64,000 bases of DNA from OFTM10 sp964196195 (GCA_964196195.1 CAXMSE010000014.1:8819-72818), one strand, 5' to 3'; shown: positions 36,774-46,531, counted from the first letter of the stretch. Notes: generated by a model from the sequence alone, not told the origin. Made by a program: numbers and translations.

Positions 36774-38124
36774 GACACTCCTCGCCCAGAGCTCTCGAAC
36801 ACGAGGCCAAGACGGCTGGAATCCGATCGATGAGATCACCGGCGATGAGCCCGGATGGTGCGAGGGCGGCCGCCGCCGCGTGAATTTGGGCGCCCGCCGA
36901 AGCCGCGTCGACGGGAGCGAGACCGCGTGCGAGCAGGCCGAGGATGAGGCCGGCGAGAACATCGCCGGTTCCCGCGGTGGCCAGGGCCGCGGTGCCCGTG
37001 GTGACGACCCGCACTGGTTCGCCCGGTGCACCAATGAGAGTGGTGGGCCCCTTGCGCACCACCACGTCGCCGGTGGCGGCCGCGAGCGCATGAACCGCCT
37101 TTATCCGGTCGGGATCGAGGCTTCCACCGAGACGAGCCCACTCGCCGTCGTGGGGAGTGAGGATGGTGGGGAATCGCCGGCGAGAGACCGCCTTGATGAT
37201 TTCGGGCTGGAGGGCATCACCGTCGACAACCAGAGGGCGATCGACGGCGAGTACGTCCCCCACGCTCGCGATTTGATCGGGGCCGAGCCCGGGGCCGACC
37301 AGCAGGGCCTGAAGTCGGTCGGCGCCCACTATGGATTCGGGTCCCCAGCCCGTCGCCGGCAGCAGATGCCCAACTGCTTCGATCGGTCCCTCATTGCCGC
37401 TGCCACCCGGGAGGGCCAGCTGAACCAGACCGGCGCCCACCCGCTGAGCCGCGCGGGCTGCCAGACAAGCCGCGCCGGTCATCGAGGGGCTACCGCCGAT
37501 GACCCTCACAGCCGACCGCCACTTGTGGTCGTCGGCGGGGCGACGCGGCAGGACGGCGGCGAGGTCGGCCGCCTCGAGCGCAACCGCCTCCCACCCGGCG
37601 ATGTCGAGGCCGATGTCAACTACCGTCACCTCGCCCGCCAGAGAGCGTCCGGGTTCGAGCACGATCCCCGGCTTCAGGGCCGCGAAGGTGACAGTGCGGT
37701 CGGCCCGAACCGGGCTGCCCAACAACTGACCGGTGAGACCGTCGACCCCGGAGGGAATGTCGACGGCGAGCACGGCGACGCCTACATCCACCGTCGGGAA
37801 GGAGAAGGGTCGGGTGAGGCCGGTGCCGAACGCCGCGTCGATCACAAGATCGACACCGCCGATGTGGCGGGGCAAGCCGTCGGCCACCTCGTAGATCCGA
37901 CAGCGCACGCCCCGACGATCCAGGTGACGACTCGCCACCCGGCCGTCGGCACCATTGTTGCCGGGACCCGCCACCACGGCCACCCGGCGGCCATAGGAGC
38001 CCCCCATCATCTCCACCGCCGTGCGGGCCACGGCGCGAGCCGCCCGATCGATGAGTTGCTCGACCGACTCGGGAGCGGCGTCATCGACCGCCTTCATCTC
38101 CGCTGGAGTGAGGATCGGAATCAT
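36757..38124 (-). CDS. nnr: Bifunctional NAD(P)HX epimerase / dehydratase
   Basis: 455 aa; repairs hydrated NAD(P)H. The N-terminal epimerase domain (about 1-205) has GPGNNGADGRVASRHL and DIPSGVDG. The C-terminal ADP-dependent dehydratase domain has GPGLGPDQ, TPHDGEWARLGG, VRKGPTTLIG and the catalytic ATAGTGDVLAGLI. Overlaps acpS by 4 bp and alr by 17 bp. Length and domain order are those of the fused bacterial enzyme. Confidence 0.96.
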   Translation of the reverse strand: MIPILTPAEMKAVDDAAPESVEQLIDRAARAVARTAVEMMGGSYGRRVAVVAGPGNNGADGRVASRHLDRRGVRCRIYEVADGLPRHIGGVDLVIDAAFGTGLTRPFSFPTVDVGVAVLAVDIPSGVDGLTGQLLGSPVRADRTVTFAALKPGIVLEPGRSLAGEVTVVDIGLDIAGWEAVALEAADLAAVLPRRPADDHKWRSAVRVIGGSPSMTGAACLAARAAQRVGAGLVQLALPGGSGNEGPIEAVGHLLPATGWGPESIVGADRLQALLVGPGLGPDQIASVGDVLAVDRPLVVDGDALQPEIIKAVSRRRFPTILTPHDGEWARLGGSLDPDRIKAVHALAAATGDVVVRKGPTTLIGAPGEPVRVVTTGTAALATAGTGDVLAGLILGLLARGLAPVDAASAGAQIHAAAAALAPSGLIAGDLIDRIPAVLASCSRALGEECHDHHR

Positions 38125-38492
38125 GACTCGAGGGCGACGACTACCGCCTGGGCGAGGGTGTCGGTGTGGCTCATGCTCACCAGGAAACGCTTGGCACCCT
38201 TCTGCCTGGCAAACTCGGCCGCCTCGCCATGCAGGACCAGTTCGGGCTGGCCGTCTTCGTGGCGAATCACTTCGATCTCGGCGAAACGCATTGCCCCGAG
38301 CCCGACACCGAGCGACTTCAGCAGCGCTTCCTTCGCTGCGAATCGTGCCGCCAAGGGTCGGGCCGGATCGCCGGATCCATCCGCGTAGGCACGCTCCCCG
38401 GCGCAGAACAGGCGATCGCTCATCCCCGGCGTGCGTTGCAGCACCGCGCGGAAACGGTCGATGTCGACGAGGTCGGTTCCGATTCCGAGCAC
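38121..38492 (-). CDS. acpS: Holo-[acyl-carrier-protein] synthase
   Basis: 123 aa. GIGTDLVDIDRFRAVL at the start (magnesium-binding Asp) and RFAAKEALLKSLGVGL (second ligand Glu) are the AcpS motifs, with the SMSHT strand near the end. Transfers phosphopantetheine to acyl carrier protein. Starts with GTG 38492, 39 bp behind glmS; overlaps nnr. Confidence 0.95.
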   Translation of the reverse strand: MLGIGTDLVDIDRFRAVLQRTPGMSDRLFCAGERAYADGSGDPARPLAARFAAKEALLKSLGVGLGAMRFAEIEVIRHEDGQPELVLHGEAAEFARQKGAKRFLVSMSHTDTLAQAVVVALES

Positions 38493-38531
38493 AGTGTGGA
38501 CCCTACCGTTTCGCCCCTGCTCCCGGCCTGA

Positions 38532-41500
38532 TCAGGCGACTCGCCAACGATCGGCGAGGGCGTTGATCGGAAGGGTGAGAAGGTCACTCACGTCTTGATC
38601 GGCGAGCAGATCCTCACGGAAGGTCGGCTCGGTCTCGTTGACTGCATTCCGGAGGGCCGAATAGCGGTTGCGATATCCTTGGAGCACTCCGCGTGCGGCG
38701 CCGGGGCTCAAGCCGTCGGCGAAGCGCACCTGGAGCAGGGTGAGGCCGGTGGTGACGCTGTCCTTCACCTCGGGGATGATCACCACTGTGCGGTCGTCGC
38801 TGCGGCCACGGGCCACGAACACCCGTCGCTCCAGCGATACCTGGTGCTTCGTTCCCTTGAGGGTGGGTGAGCGATCGGTACGCGATGGGATGTTCTGGCT
38901 GATCCCACCACGGTCGACCACCACCACCGTGGCGTCGCCCTTGCCCTGCTCGTCGAGTCCCTCCACCCGATAGCGGGTGTGGCCCAGCACCTCGGCCACG
39001 GCCGGATCGAGATCGGCGAGGGTTCGCAGGGAGGCGTAGCTGAGCCGATCGCGAGGCGCTCCGGCGTCGAGTGCGGCGCGGGCGAGGGGAACTTCGAGCA
39101 GGGTTTCGTCGGACCGGGAGATGCCGACCGTGACGGTCTTTGCCTGGTGCTTGATGGCATCGATCGGGCGGGTCAACTCCTCGATGGCGCGGGTGAGCGC
39201 CGAAGCCAGGTCGTCGAGAACGACTGCCGGTGTGCCGACTTTGCCGTATTCGACCTGGTAGGCCTCGAGCGGGGCTGACCCCAGGGCAAAGCGAAACAGG
39301 GAGGCGAGCTTCACTGCCGACGACGCCTCGAGATGTCCGTTGAGAGCTCCGGTGCGGAGCCCATCGAAGAACATTGCCGCCGCCTGCTCTATCACCGGTT
39401 CTACCGACTCGAGCGCCTGCTCGCCGGTGATGTCGGTGCGAGCCGCGGCCTGTTCAATCGAGGCATGGGCCTCTCGAAGCGGTATGGCCTGAGCATCGAT
39501 GGCGAGGGCCACCTCATAGCCGAACAGGTGCCCGGCCATCGCCGACAGGATGAATCCGAGCCTGGGGTCGACCACCGGCACCGGCAGGACGGCGAGGGCC
39601 GCAGCAAAGCGTCCTTCACCTTCGTCGGCCACCACGATTGGGGCGGCTTTGTGGGCCCGAAAGATCGCGACCTCCTTGGCCACGTCGTCGGCATTTGAGC
39701 CCGAAAGACCTGCAGCGCAAACGAGGATCAGGGGTTCCGACGAGAGATCGATGTGCTTCTTGTCCTCGGTCGAGTCGGCCGCGATCGACTTGTAGCAGAG
39801 CTCTGAGAGCTTGATGCGCACCTCTTCGGCCGCGATGCGGTTGACGCCGTTGCCCACCAGCGCCCAGTAGCGGCGGCTCGGAGCGAACTGGCGAGCGGCC
39901 TCACCGATGATGCCGCGACGGCTGATCACCGTCTCCATCGCCTCCGGAATGGCGCTGATTGCGTCGAGTAGGCCACGACGATCAGGAGCGCCGCTCTCCC
40001 CTAGGAGCTCATCGGCGATGGCGACGGCCAGAAGCAGCCCGGCCGCGATTTGGGAGTAGAACGCCTTGGTGGACGCAACGCTCATCTCCACGTCGCGTCC
40101 GTCTGACGTGTAGAGCACGCCGTCGGACCGGTCGGTGAGGTCGCTACCCCGCCGGTTCACGATGGCAATCACCCGGGCACCCCGGGCGCGCACGATATCG
40201 ACGGTGCGATTGGTGTCGGTGGTGGTGCCGGATTGGCTCACGGCCACCACAAGGGTGTCGCTCATGTCGGGTCTCAGCGCGAAGCCCGACAGCTCGGTGG
40301 CGAGGATGGCCTGCGCCTCCACCTGCCGGTCGGGTACGAGAGCATCGAGGGCAGCGGCCAGACTCTGCCCCGCTACCGCGGCGGTGCCCTGACCAATGAC
40401 GAGCACGCGGGTGAGAGAGCCCGCTCGAAGTGCATCACGCACCTCATCGGGGAGGATCTCGGGACCGAGCGACACCTCGAGACCGTCCTCGCCTTCGACA
40501 AGCTTGCCCCGCAAGGTCTTGCGGAAGGAGGCGGGCGCTTCACCGATCTCCTTCACCAGGTAGTGGGGGTGATCGCCGCGGTCGATGTCGCGGGTGGTGA
40601 TCTGGGCGATGGCCACATCGTCGTAGGTCACCTCAAGATCAGTGCCGTCGTAGGAGCGGCGCAGGATTCCCTCGAGCAGGCCGGCGTGATCTCCGTCGAG
40701 CTCGATGATCTGGCCACGGCTCGCGTTGGGGTTTTCCGGGTTGCCCGGTGTTTCACCATCCATGCGGATGTAGCGGGAGGTTTCCTCGACCACCCCATAG
40801 GGCTCGCTCGCCACGATGTAGGCATCCTCGGCCAGACCCACGTAGAGGGCCTGGCCGCTGCCTCGAAGGGCCAACTGGAGCCGGTCCGGCGCGGCTGCGG
40901 TGCTGGCACCTATCGCCACCGACCCTTCGAAAGTCGCCACCGAACGACGGAACGCTTCGGAGGTTTCGTGGCCGTCGGCAAGTCGCCGGCTCATCAGGCT
41001 CGGGATCACCTTTGCGTCGGTGGTGATCGCCGAGGCGATGTTGATGCTCTCCTCCGCGATCAGGTCGGCGAAATTGTCGACGTCGCCGTTGAGGGCGCCG
41101 ACCACATAGGGCCCGCTGGTGTCGAGCAGATCGCTGTTGAGAGGGTGGGCGTTGGGTTCGGAGATGATCCCCACCGATGCCCAACGGGTGTGGCCGAGCA
41201 CCAGGGTGCGAGCCGCGTCGTTGGCCAGGGCTGCATGCAACAGGTGGTCGGCCTCGAACGCGGCGCGGAGAGCCGCAGTGTTGTCGCCGAGCTCACCGAT
41301 CTCGGCAGCAGTCTTGTGGATCACGCTCAGAACACCGTCGACGACACGGACCGAGCCAGATCCGAAGTTCTCGTCGCCCGAACGGCGTTCGATCTCGGCC
41401 AGAACCACCGGGTCGCCAAGATCGAGTGCGTGGTCGTGGACGAGCAGGTGGAGACCGGCGGAGTCGCGTCCGCGCACTTCGAGCCGGTCGAGAGCCGAGA

Positions 41501-41966
41501 GCGCCTGGTGCACCGACAGGAAGGCGTCGAGGGCGCCCCTGCTTCGCAGCCCGCCGCTGAGTTCGTCGACCACTCGTGCCGCGCGGAGCCGGTCGCGGGT
41601 GATGGCCCAGATCCCATCCCGCACTCGACCGAGCTGGTGGTTGCGCTGCTCGAGCTCGACGGTGTCGATACCCGCATCGGTCTCCATGCGGGCCTCTTCG
41701 GCCTCAACCACGGCCAGGAGCTCGTCGCAATGGTGTATGAGGGCGCCGGCCAGGTTGCGATCACTGAGCATGAGCCTCAGGCCGGGAACGCCGTGGAGGA
41801 GGGAGTCTGCAGCTTCGAGGCGATCTGCGGCCGCGGCAAGGGTGACTGCCACATCATCGCTGTCGACGAAGGTGCCGACCAGGTCGGCTATCTGACCGAT
41901 GACCTCTGCCGATTCAGGAGTCGGTCGAATCGATGGACGCCGTACGACGGCGATGATCCCGCACAT
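38532..41966 (-). CDS. glmS: Giant glucosamine-6-phosphate synthase (GlmS-like), 1144 aa
   Basis: Makes glucosamine-6-phosphate from fructose-6-phosphate and glutamine. ATG 41966 gives Met-Cys2, the nucleophile that becomes N-terminal, with GGAGG upstream; an open upstream extension would bury it. The class II amidotransferase domain is split: MCGIIAVV is followed by a helical insertion (about residues 11-148) before EVRGRDSAG (163-171), then GHTRWASVG and ALNGDVDN. Two SIS domains follow: SQSGTTTDT (578-585) and a second one with a changed KHGP-like motif (KKHIDL). About 300 extra residues after 840 are unrecognised. Usual GlmS is about 610 aa. glmM upstream supports the role. Confidence 0.88.
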   Translation of the reverse strand: MCGIIAVVRRPSIRPTPESAEVIGQIADLVGTFVDSDDVAVTLAAAADRLEAADSLLHGVPGLRLMLSDRNLAGALIHHCDELLAVVEAEEARMETDAGIDTVELEQRNHQLGRVRDGIWAITRDRLRAARVVDELSGGLRSRGALDAFLSVHQALSALDRLEVRGRDSAGLHLLVHDHALDLGDPVVLAEIERRSGDENFGSGSVRVVDGVLSVIHKTAAEIGELGDNTAALRAAFEADHLLHAALANDAARTLVLGHTRWASVGIISEPNAHPLNSDLLDTSGPYVVGALNGDVDNFADLIAEESINIASAITTDAKVIPSLMSRRLADGHETSEAFRRSVATFEGSVAIGASTAAAPDRLQLALRGSGQALYVGLAEDAYIVASEPYGVVEETSRYIRMDGETPGNPENPNASRGQIIELDGDHAGLLEGILRRSYDGTDLEVTYDDVAIAQITTRDIDRGDHPHYLVKEIGEAPASFRKTLRGKLVEGEDGLEVSLGPEILPDEVRDALRAGSLTRVLVIGQGTAAVAGQSLAAALDALVPDRQVEAQAILATELSGFALRPDMSDTLVVAVSQSGTTTDTNRTVDIVRARGARVIAIVNRRGSDLTDRSDGVLYTSDGRDVEMSVASTKAFYSQIAAGLLLAVAIADELLGESGAPDRRGLLDAISAIPEAMETVISRRGIIGEAARQFAPSRRYWALVGNGVNRIAAEEVRIKLSELCYKSIAADSTEDKKHIDLSSEPLILVCAAGLSGSNADDVAKEVAIFRAHKAAPIVVADEGEGRFAAALAVLPVPVVDPRLGFILSAMAGHLFGYEVALAIDAQAIPLREAHASIEQAAARTDITGEQALESVEPVIEQAAAMFFDGLRTGALNGHLEASSAVKLASLFRFALGSAPLEAYQVEYGKVGTPAVVLDDLASALTRAIEELTRPIDAIKHQAKTVTVGISRSDETLLEVPLARAALDAGAPRDRLSYASLRTLADLDPAVAEVLGHTRYRVEGLDEQGKGDATVVVVDRGGISQNIPSRTDRSPTLKGTKHQVSLERRVFVARGRSDDRTVVIIPEVKDSVTTGLTLLQVRFADGLSPGAARGVLQGYRNRYSALRNAVNETEPTFREDLLADQDVSDLLTLPINALADRWRVA

Positions 41967-42068
41967 GTGTTCCTCCACGGAACGAGAGAAGTTCGGTTCC
42001 CGGTCGGCCACCCGACCCAGGCAGTTTAGGACAGGCTTACCCGCCCCCTACTTCAATTGTGTACCGGC

Positions 42069-43391
42069 TCATCCGAGCAGGGACGCAACGCTCCGGGCGA
42101 GAGCGTCCGCTTCCCTCTCCGCTTCGGCATCGGTCTCGGCCTCGACCATCACCCTCACCAGGGGCTCGGTGCCCGATGCCCGAATCAAAACCCTTCCTCG
42201 ATTCGCCAATCGCGTCTCCGCCGCGGCCACAAGCGGAGCGAGGCGAACGTCGAGGTCATCGAAGCGGCGGGCGAGGGGGACATTGCGGAGTACCTGAGGT
42301 AGGCGGGTCATCGCCTCAGCGGCGAGTTCGGCCAGAGGCCGGCCACTACGGGCTACAGCATCGAGCAGCTGGACTGCAGTGAGTAAACCATCACCGGTGG
42401 ACGCCAGGGTGCGGAAGATCACATGGCCTGACTGCTCACCGCCCAGGTTGAGGCCCCTTTCATCCATGGCCTCAAGGACGTAGCGATCGCCGACATCGGT
42501 GTCGACCACCTCGATCTCCGCGGTGGTCATCGAGCGGCGAAAGCCGAGATTGGTCATCACGGTGACCACCACCGCCGGACCCGCCAGCAGGCCACGGCCA
42601 TTCATATCGAGCGCACAGATCGCGATGATGTGGTCGCCGTCGACGATCGCCCCTGTGTGATCAACAGCCACGAGCCGGTCGGCGTCGCCATCGAAAGCGA
42701 CTCCGAGATCGGCGCTGAGCTCGACCACCGCGGCCTGAAGTTGTGCCGGGTAGGTGGAACCACAGTTGGCGTTGATGTTGCGCCCGTCGGGATCGTCACC
42801 GAGCATCACGAGATCCACACCAAGGGCGCTCAGCGCGTCCTCGGCCACAGTGCTGGCCGCCCCATTGGCCGCATCGACCACGATCCGGAGCCCGTCGAGG
42901 CGGCGACCTTCGACGCTCGCGACAACCGCCGAGATATGGCTTGCTGCGGCGGATGTGTGCTGATCATCCACCGTGGCAGTCATCGGTGGCGATGGTTCGC
43001 CGAAAAGCACATCGAAGCGTGCCTGGATCCGGTCCTGGACCGCATCGCTGAGCTTCGATCCTCCGGTTGCGAAGAACTTCACACCGTTGTCGTGCCAGGG
43101 ATTGTGCGAAGCCGACACCACCGCACCGGCCACCCCGTGGACCTGGCACCAGAGAGCGACTGCCGGTGTGGGCACCACTCCCAGATCGATCGACGAGCCT
43201 CCGGCCGCGGCAACACCGGCGTGGACCGCGGCGGCCAGGGCAGGGCCGGATTCGCGTGTGTCGCGCCCGACCACAAATCCGCTTGCCCCCAACTCTTCAG
43301 CACCGGCGCGCGCCAACGCCGCCACCAGGTGGGGCGTGAGCTCATCGCGGGCATCGCCCCGCACGCCGTCGGTCCCAAATTTCAGGGTCAC
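42069..43391 (-). CDS. glmM: Phosphoglucosamine mutase
   Basis: 440 aa; interconverts glucosamine-6- and -1-phosphate for UDP-GlcNAc synthesis. LKFGTDGVRG at the start, phosphoserine loop VSASHNPWHDNGVKFF near residue 95, metal loop AFDGDADRLVAVD and sugar-binding GGEQSGHVI. GTG 43391. It is read just before glmS (102-bp gap), making a two-step amino-sugar unit, and lies 42 bp behind rpsI. Confidence 0.97.
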   Translation of the reverse strand: MTLKFGTDGVRGDARDELTPHLVAALARAGAEELGASGFVVGRDTRESGPALAAAVHAGVAAAGGSSIDLGVVPTPAVALWCQVHGVAGAVVSASHNPWHDNGVKFFATGGSKLSDAVQDRIQARFDVLFGEPSPPMTATVDDQHTSAAASHISAVVASVEGRRLDGLRIVVDAANGAASTVAEDALSALGVDLVMLGDDPDGRNINANCGSTYPAQLQAAVVELSADLGVAFDGDADRLVAVDHTGAIVDGDHIIAICALDMNGRGLLAGPAVVVTVMTNLGFRRSMTTAEIEVVDTDVGDRYVLEAMDERGLNLGGEQSGHVIFRTLASTGDGLLTAVQLLDAVARSGRPLAELAAEAMTRLPQVLRNVPLARRFDDLDVRLAPLVAAAETRLANRGRVLIRASGTEPLVRVMVEAETDAEAEREADALARSVASLLG

Positions 43392-43433
43392 GGCTTCACC
43401 ATCGGCAGACGGTATCCCGCCGACAGGGCAGGA

Positions 43434-43826
43434 TCAGCGCTTGCTGTACTGGGGTGCCTTGCGGGCCTTCTTGAGGCCGTACTTCTTCGATTCCTTCTTG
43501 CGAGGATCTCGTGTGAGGAAACCGGCGCGCTTGAGCACGTCGCGGCTCTCGGGATCGAGGGCGACAAGAGCGCGGGCGATACCAAGGCGGAGCGCACCGG
43601 CCTGGCCGGTGGTGCCGCCGCCGTGGAGGGTGGCGTCGATGTCGTAGCTCTCGGAGGTCTCGGTGAGAACCAGGGGCTCCAGCAGGTGCATCTGGTGGGT
43701 GAGCGCCGGGAAGAAGTCGCCGAGGGCACGGCCGTTGACGGTGACCGTGCCGGTGCCGGGGCGGAACCGCACACGGGCGACGGACTGCTTGCGACGGCCG
43801 GTGGTCTGGATGATAGGAGTGGTCAT
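43434..43826 (-). CDS. rpsI: 30S ribosomal protein S9
   Basis: 130 aa. TGRRKQSVARVRFRPGTG at the start and the basic tail ending KKARKAPQYSKR, which reaches the P-site tRNA, are as in other bacteria. ATG 43826 overlaps nothing and lies 13 bp behind rplM, the usual two-gene rplM-rpsI unit. Confidence 0.98.
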   Translation of the reverse strand: MTTPIIQTTGRRKQSVARVRFRPGTGTVTVNGRALGDFFPALTHQMHLLEPLVLTETSESYDIDATLHGGGTTGQAGALRLGIARALVALDPESRDVLKRAGFLTRDPRKKESKKYGLKKARKAPQYSKR

Positions 43827-43839
43827 CAATGCTTCCTGA

Positions 43840-44295
43840 TCAGGCGCGAGCCCGCGCCTGGGCGTGGGTGATTTCGAGGGGCTGGGGACTTTGGGCCGCA
43901 TGGGGGTGGGTGGGGCCGGCGTAGATCTTCAACTTGGAGATCTGGGCCCGACCGAGGCGGGTCTTGGGGATCATGCCGCGAATGGTGTCCATCACAGCCT
44001 GCTCGGGCTTGCGGGCCATCTTGTGGGCGTAGGTCTCGGTGCGGAGGCCGCCGGGGTAACCGGAATGACGGTGCACGAGCTTCTTCTCAGCCTTGCCGGC
44101 GGTGAGCACGATCTTGTCGGCGTTGACGATGATGACGTGGTCGCCCACGTCGAGATGCGGCGTGTAGGTGGGCTTGTGCTTGCCACGCAAGATATTGGCT
44201 ACTTCGGTGGCCATGCGACCGAGGACCAAGCCCTCGGCGTCGATCAGGTGCCAAACGCGTACTACTTCGCTGGCCTTGGGGGTGTAGGTGGACAC
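43840..44295 (-). CDS. rplM: 50S ribosomal protein L13
   Basis: 151 aa; early assembly protein of the large subunit. VWHLIDAEGLVLGRMATEVA, DHVIIVNADKIVLTAGKAE and RHSGYPGGL are the family blocks. GTG 44295 follows GCGGAGGAAGC. The C-terminal tail is slightly longer than usual. Confidence 0.98.
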   Translation of the reverse strand: MSTYTPKASEVVRVWHLIDAEGLVLGRMATEVANILRGKHKPTYTPHLDVGDHVIIVNADKIVLTAGKAEKKLVHRHSGYPGGLRTETYAHKMARKPEQAVMDTIRGMIPKTRLGRAQISKLKIYAGPTHPHAAQSPQPLEITHAQARARA

Positions 44296-44414
44296 GCTTC
44301 CTCCGCGGAAGTTCGAAAGATCTGGTGGTTCCGCGCCGAAACGGGCGCAGGTACAGCTGACAATCCTAAGGGGCGCAGAGGGGGAACGACACTCGCGCGG
44401 CGCGGCAATTTCAC
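44296..44414 (-). promoter_or_regulatory. Leader of the rplM-rpsI unit with a small hairpin
   Basis: 119-bp gap. On the minus strand GCGCC (44348-44344) and GGCGC (44337-44333) form a 5-bp stem around CGTTTC about 40 bp before the rplM start, and TTGTCA occurs further upstream. The region probably holds the promoter, but I cannot place a convincing -10. Confidence 0.4.
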
Positions 44415-45194
44415 TCAGTAGTGCGCCCGCCAGAGCACGAGTCCATGGGGCGGAGCCGGGCTCGGGGCGACAGTGCGGTCCTGGGCCGCGAGCGCAGTGC
44501 CCATATCGACCGCCCGCCGACGACCCCGCCCAATATCGACGAACAGGGCAACCAGGCTACGCACCATCTGATGGGTGAAGGCCCGAGCGGTTATGTCGAA
44601 CTGCAAGGTGTCGCCATGACGGCTCCAATCGGCACGGCGGACCTCACGCACGTAGGTGTCGTCGGGCCTCGACTTGTTGCGCTTGCTGAAAGTTCTGAAG
44701 TCGTGGCTGCCGAGGATCCGATCGGCTGCGAGCCTCATTGCGGCAATATCGAGGGGATAGCGCACGTGCCACGCCAGGTTTGTGAGCAAGGGATCGGGCA
44801 CCCGCGTGTTGAGCACCCGATAGCGGTAACTGCGGGCCTTGCACGAAAGCCGAGCGTCGAACGTATCGGGCACGATCTCACAGGCCTGCACCGCTACCGA
44901 CGGCGACAACATCTGGTTCAAGCCCCGCTCGAGGCGCTCGGCATCGAAGCGGGTGGAATCAACATCGAACGACACCACCTGACCTCGAGCGTGCACACCA
45001 CGATCGGTGCGGCCAGCGCAGGCAATCGTCGTCGTGTTACGCATGACCGTCGTGAGGGCTGCCTCGATGTCGCCCTGAACGGTGCGGACGCCGTTGTTGA
45101 CGGCGAAGCCGTGAAACGGCGTGCCGTCGTACGCAACCGTCATGCGAACGCGGATGAAGCCCTCCTGAGGAGGGGGTGCGAGGCGTTCTGTCAT
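44415..45194 (-). CDS. truA: tRNA pseudouridine(38-40) synthase
   Basis: 259 aa. VAYDGTPFHGFAVNNGVRTVQ at the start, catalytic Asp in AGRTDRGVHARGQVVSF, and the conserved RSYRYRVLN and FTHQMVRSLVALFVDIGRGR. Isomerises U38-U40 in the anticodon stem. Follows rplQ by 30 bp, the common order in actinobacteria. Confidence 0.97.
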   Translation of the reverse strand: MTERLAPPPQEGFIRVRMTVAYDGTPFHGFAVNNGVRTVQGDIEAALTTVMRNTTTIACAGRTDRGVHARGQVVSFDVDSTRFDAERLERGLNQMLSPSVAVQACEIVPDTFDARLSCKARSYRYRVLNTRVPDPLLTNLAWHVRYPLDIAAMRLAADRILGSHDFRTFSKRNKSRPDDTYVREVRRADWSRHGDTLQFDITARAFTHQMVRSLVALFVDIGRGRRRAVDMGTALAAQDRTVAPSPAPPHGLVLWRAHY

Positions 45195-45224
45195 TCCTTC
45201 AGACTAGGTGGAACTAGATCAGGC

Positions 45225-45578
45225 TCAGACGAATTCGATGCGCGCCATCGGCGCATTGTCGCCGGCACGGGGCCCGAGTTTGATGATCCGGGTGTAGCCG
45301 CCGGCACGATCCTCGTAGCGAGGGCCGATCTCGTCGAACAGCTTGCTGACCATCTCGCGGTCGCGGAGAAACTTCACCACGTTGCGATGATTGTGCAGGC
45401 CGCCCTTCTTGGCCTTGGTGATCATCTTCTCGGCCACCGGGCGCATCGCCTTGGCCTTGGCCTCGGTGGTGACGATTCCTTCCGCCGCGATGAGAGACGC
45501 GACGAGGTTGGCCATCATGGCCTTCTGGTGAGCAGAGCTACCGCCGAAGCGGCGGCCCCTGCGGGGACGTGCGGGCAT
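45225..45578 (-). CDS. rplQ: 50S ribosomal protein L17
   Basis: 117 aa. GRRFGGSSAHQKAMMANL and VVKFLRDREMVSKLFDEIGPRY are typical. Two bp behind rpoA, as in most bacteria. Confidence 0.98.
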   Translation of the reverse strand: MPARPRRGRRFGGSSAHQKAMMANLVASLIAAEGIVTTEAKAKAMRPVAEKMITKAKKGGLHNHRNVVKFLRDREMVSKLFDEIGPRYEDRAGGYTRIIKLGPRAGDNAPMARIEFV

Positions 45579-45580
45579 GA

Positions 45581-46519
45581 TCAGTCTCGGTTTCGGAGCG
45601 AGAGGCCTCGCTCATCAAGCTTCACGATTACCTCGTCGAGGCTCTTCTGGCCGAAGTTGGTGATGGCGAGAAGATCGTCTTCGCTCTTCTGCAATAGCTC
45701 GCCCACGGTGTTGACCTGGGCACGCTTGAGGCAGTTGCGGGGACGCTCGGAGAGTTCGAGGTCTTCGATCGGGAGTTCCATGTCGGGACCGCCGGTAGCT
45801 GCCTGGACAGCTTCGCCGAGCTCAAGGCCCTGTGGTTCGTCGCTCATCTCTTCCACGAGTTGAACGAGGGCTCTCAGGGTGCCGCCGGCCGAGGCGAGGG
45901 CCTCGCGGGGAGAAATGGAGCCATCGGTCTCGATCTCGAGGATGAGGCGGTCGAAATCGGTGGACTGCTCCACGCGGGTGGGCTCGACTTCGAACGCAAC
46001 CCGGCGCACCGGTGAGTAGATCGAATCGATCGGGATCACGCCGATGGTGGAGCTGGTGTTGTTCTTGTCGGCTGACGCGTAACCCCGGCCGGTCTCAACG
46101 GTGAGGTCGACGGCAAGACGACCCTTTCCGTTGAGGGTGGCGATGTCGAGGTCGGTGTTGAGTACCTCGATGTCGGGATGGGGCTGGATGTCTCTGGCTG
46201 TGACGTCGGCGGGGCCACGAGCATCAAGACGCAGGGTTACCGGCTCCTCACTGTGGACCACGAGCACGAGGTCCTTCAGGTTGAGGATGATGTCGGTGAC
46301 GTCCTGAGCGACACCAGTAATGGTGTCGAACTCGTGGAGGGCATCGTCGAAACGAACCTGGGTAACCGCAGCGCCGGGAATCGACGACAGCAGGGTACGA
46401 CGCAGGGAGTTTCCGATCGTGTGGCCGAAGCCAGGTTCGAGAGGGCCGATCGCGAAGCGTTGGAGGTTTCCCTCGGCTTCTTCGATCGCCTCGACTGTGG
46501 GGCGCTGAATGACGAGCAT
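45581..46519 (-). CDS. rpoA: DNA-directed RNA polymerase subunit alpha
   Basis: 312 aa. The N-terminal dimerisation domain has GPLEPGFGHTIGNSLRRTLL. The linker leads to the C-terminal promoter/activator contact domain with CLKRAQVNTVGELLQKSEDD and FGQKSLDEV. Placed between rpsD and rplQ in the standard alpha-operon order. No unusual features. Confidence 0.98.
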   Translation of the reverse strand: MLVIQRPTVEAIEEAEGNLQRFAIGPLEPGFGHTIGNSLRRTLLSSIPGAAVTQVRFDDALHEFDTITGVAQDVTDIILNLKDLVLVVHSEEPVTLRLDARGPADVTARDIQPHPDIEVLNTDLDIATLNGKGRLAVDLTVETGRGYASADKNNTSSTIGVIPIDSIYSPVRRVAFEVEPTRVEQSTDFDRLILEIETDGSISPREALASAGGTLRALVQLVEEMSDEPQGLELGEAVQAATGGPDMELPIEDLELSERPRNCLKRAQVNTVGELLQKSEDDLLAITNFGQKSLDEVIVKLDERGLSLRNRD

Positions 46520-46531
46520 CGGGGACCTCGG

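Noticed and set aside
36700..38388. 562-codon plus-strand frame opposite alr, nnr and acpS
   Set aside because: Shadow of three recognised minus-strand enzymes, and no ribosome binding site or plausible product.
40233..42029. 598-codon plus-strand frame opposite glmS
   Set aside because: Long antisense frames are expected opposite GC-rich genes. The product shows no motifs or membrane pattern, while the minus strand encodes a clear GlmS.
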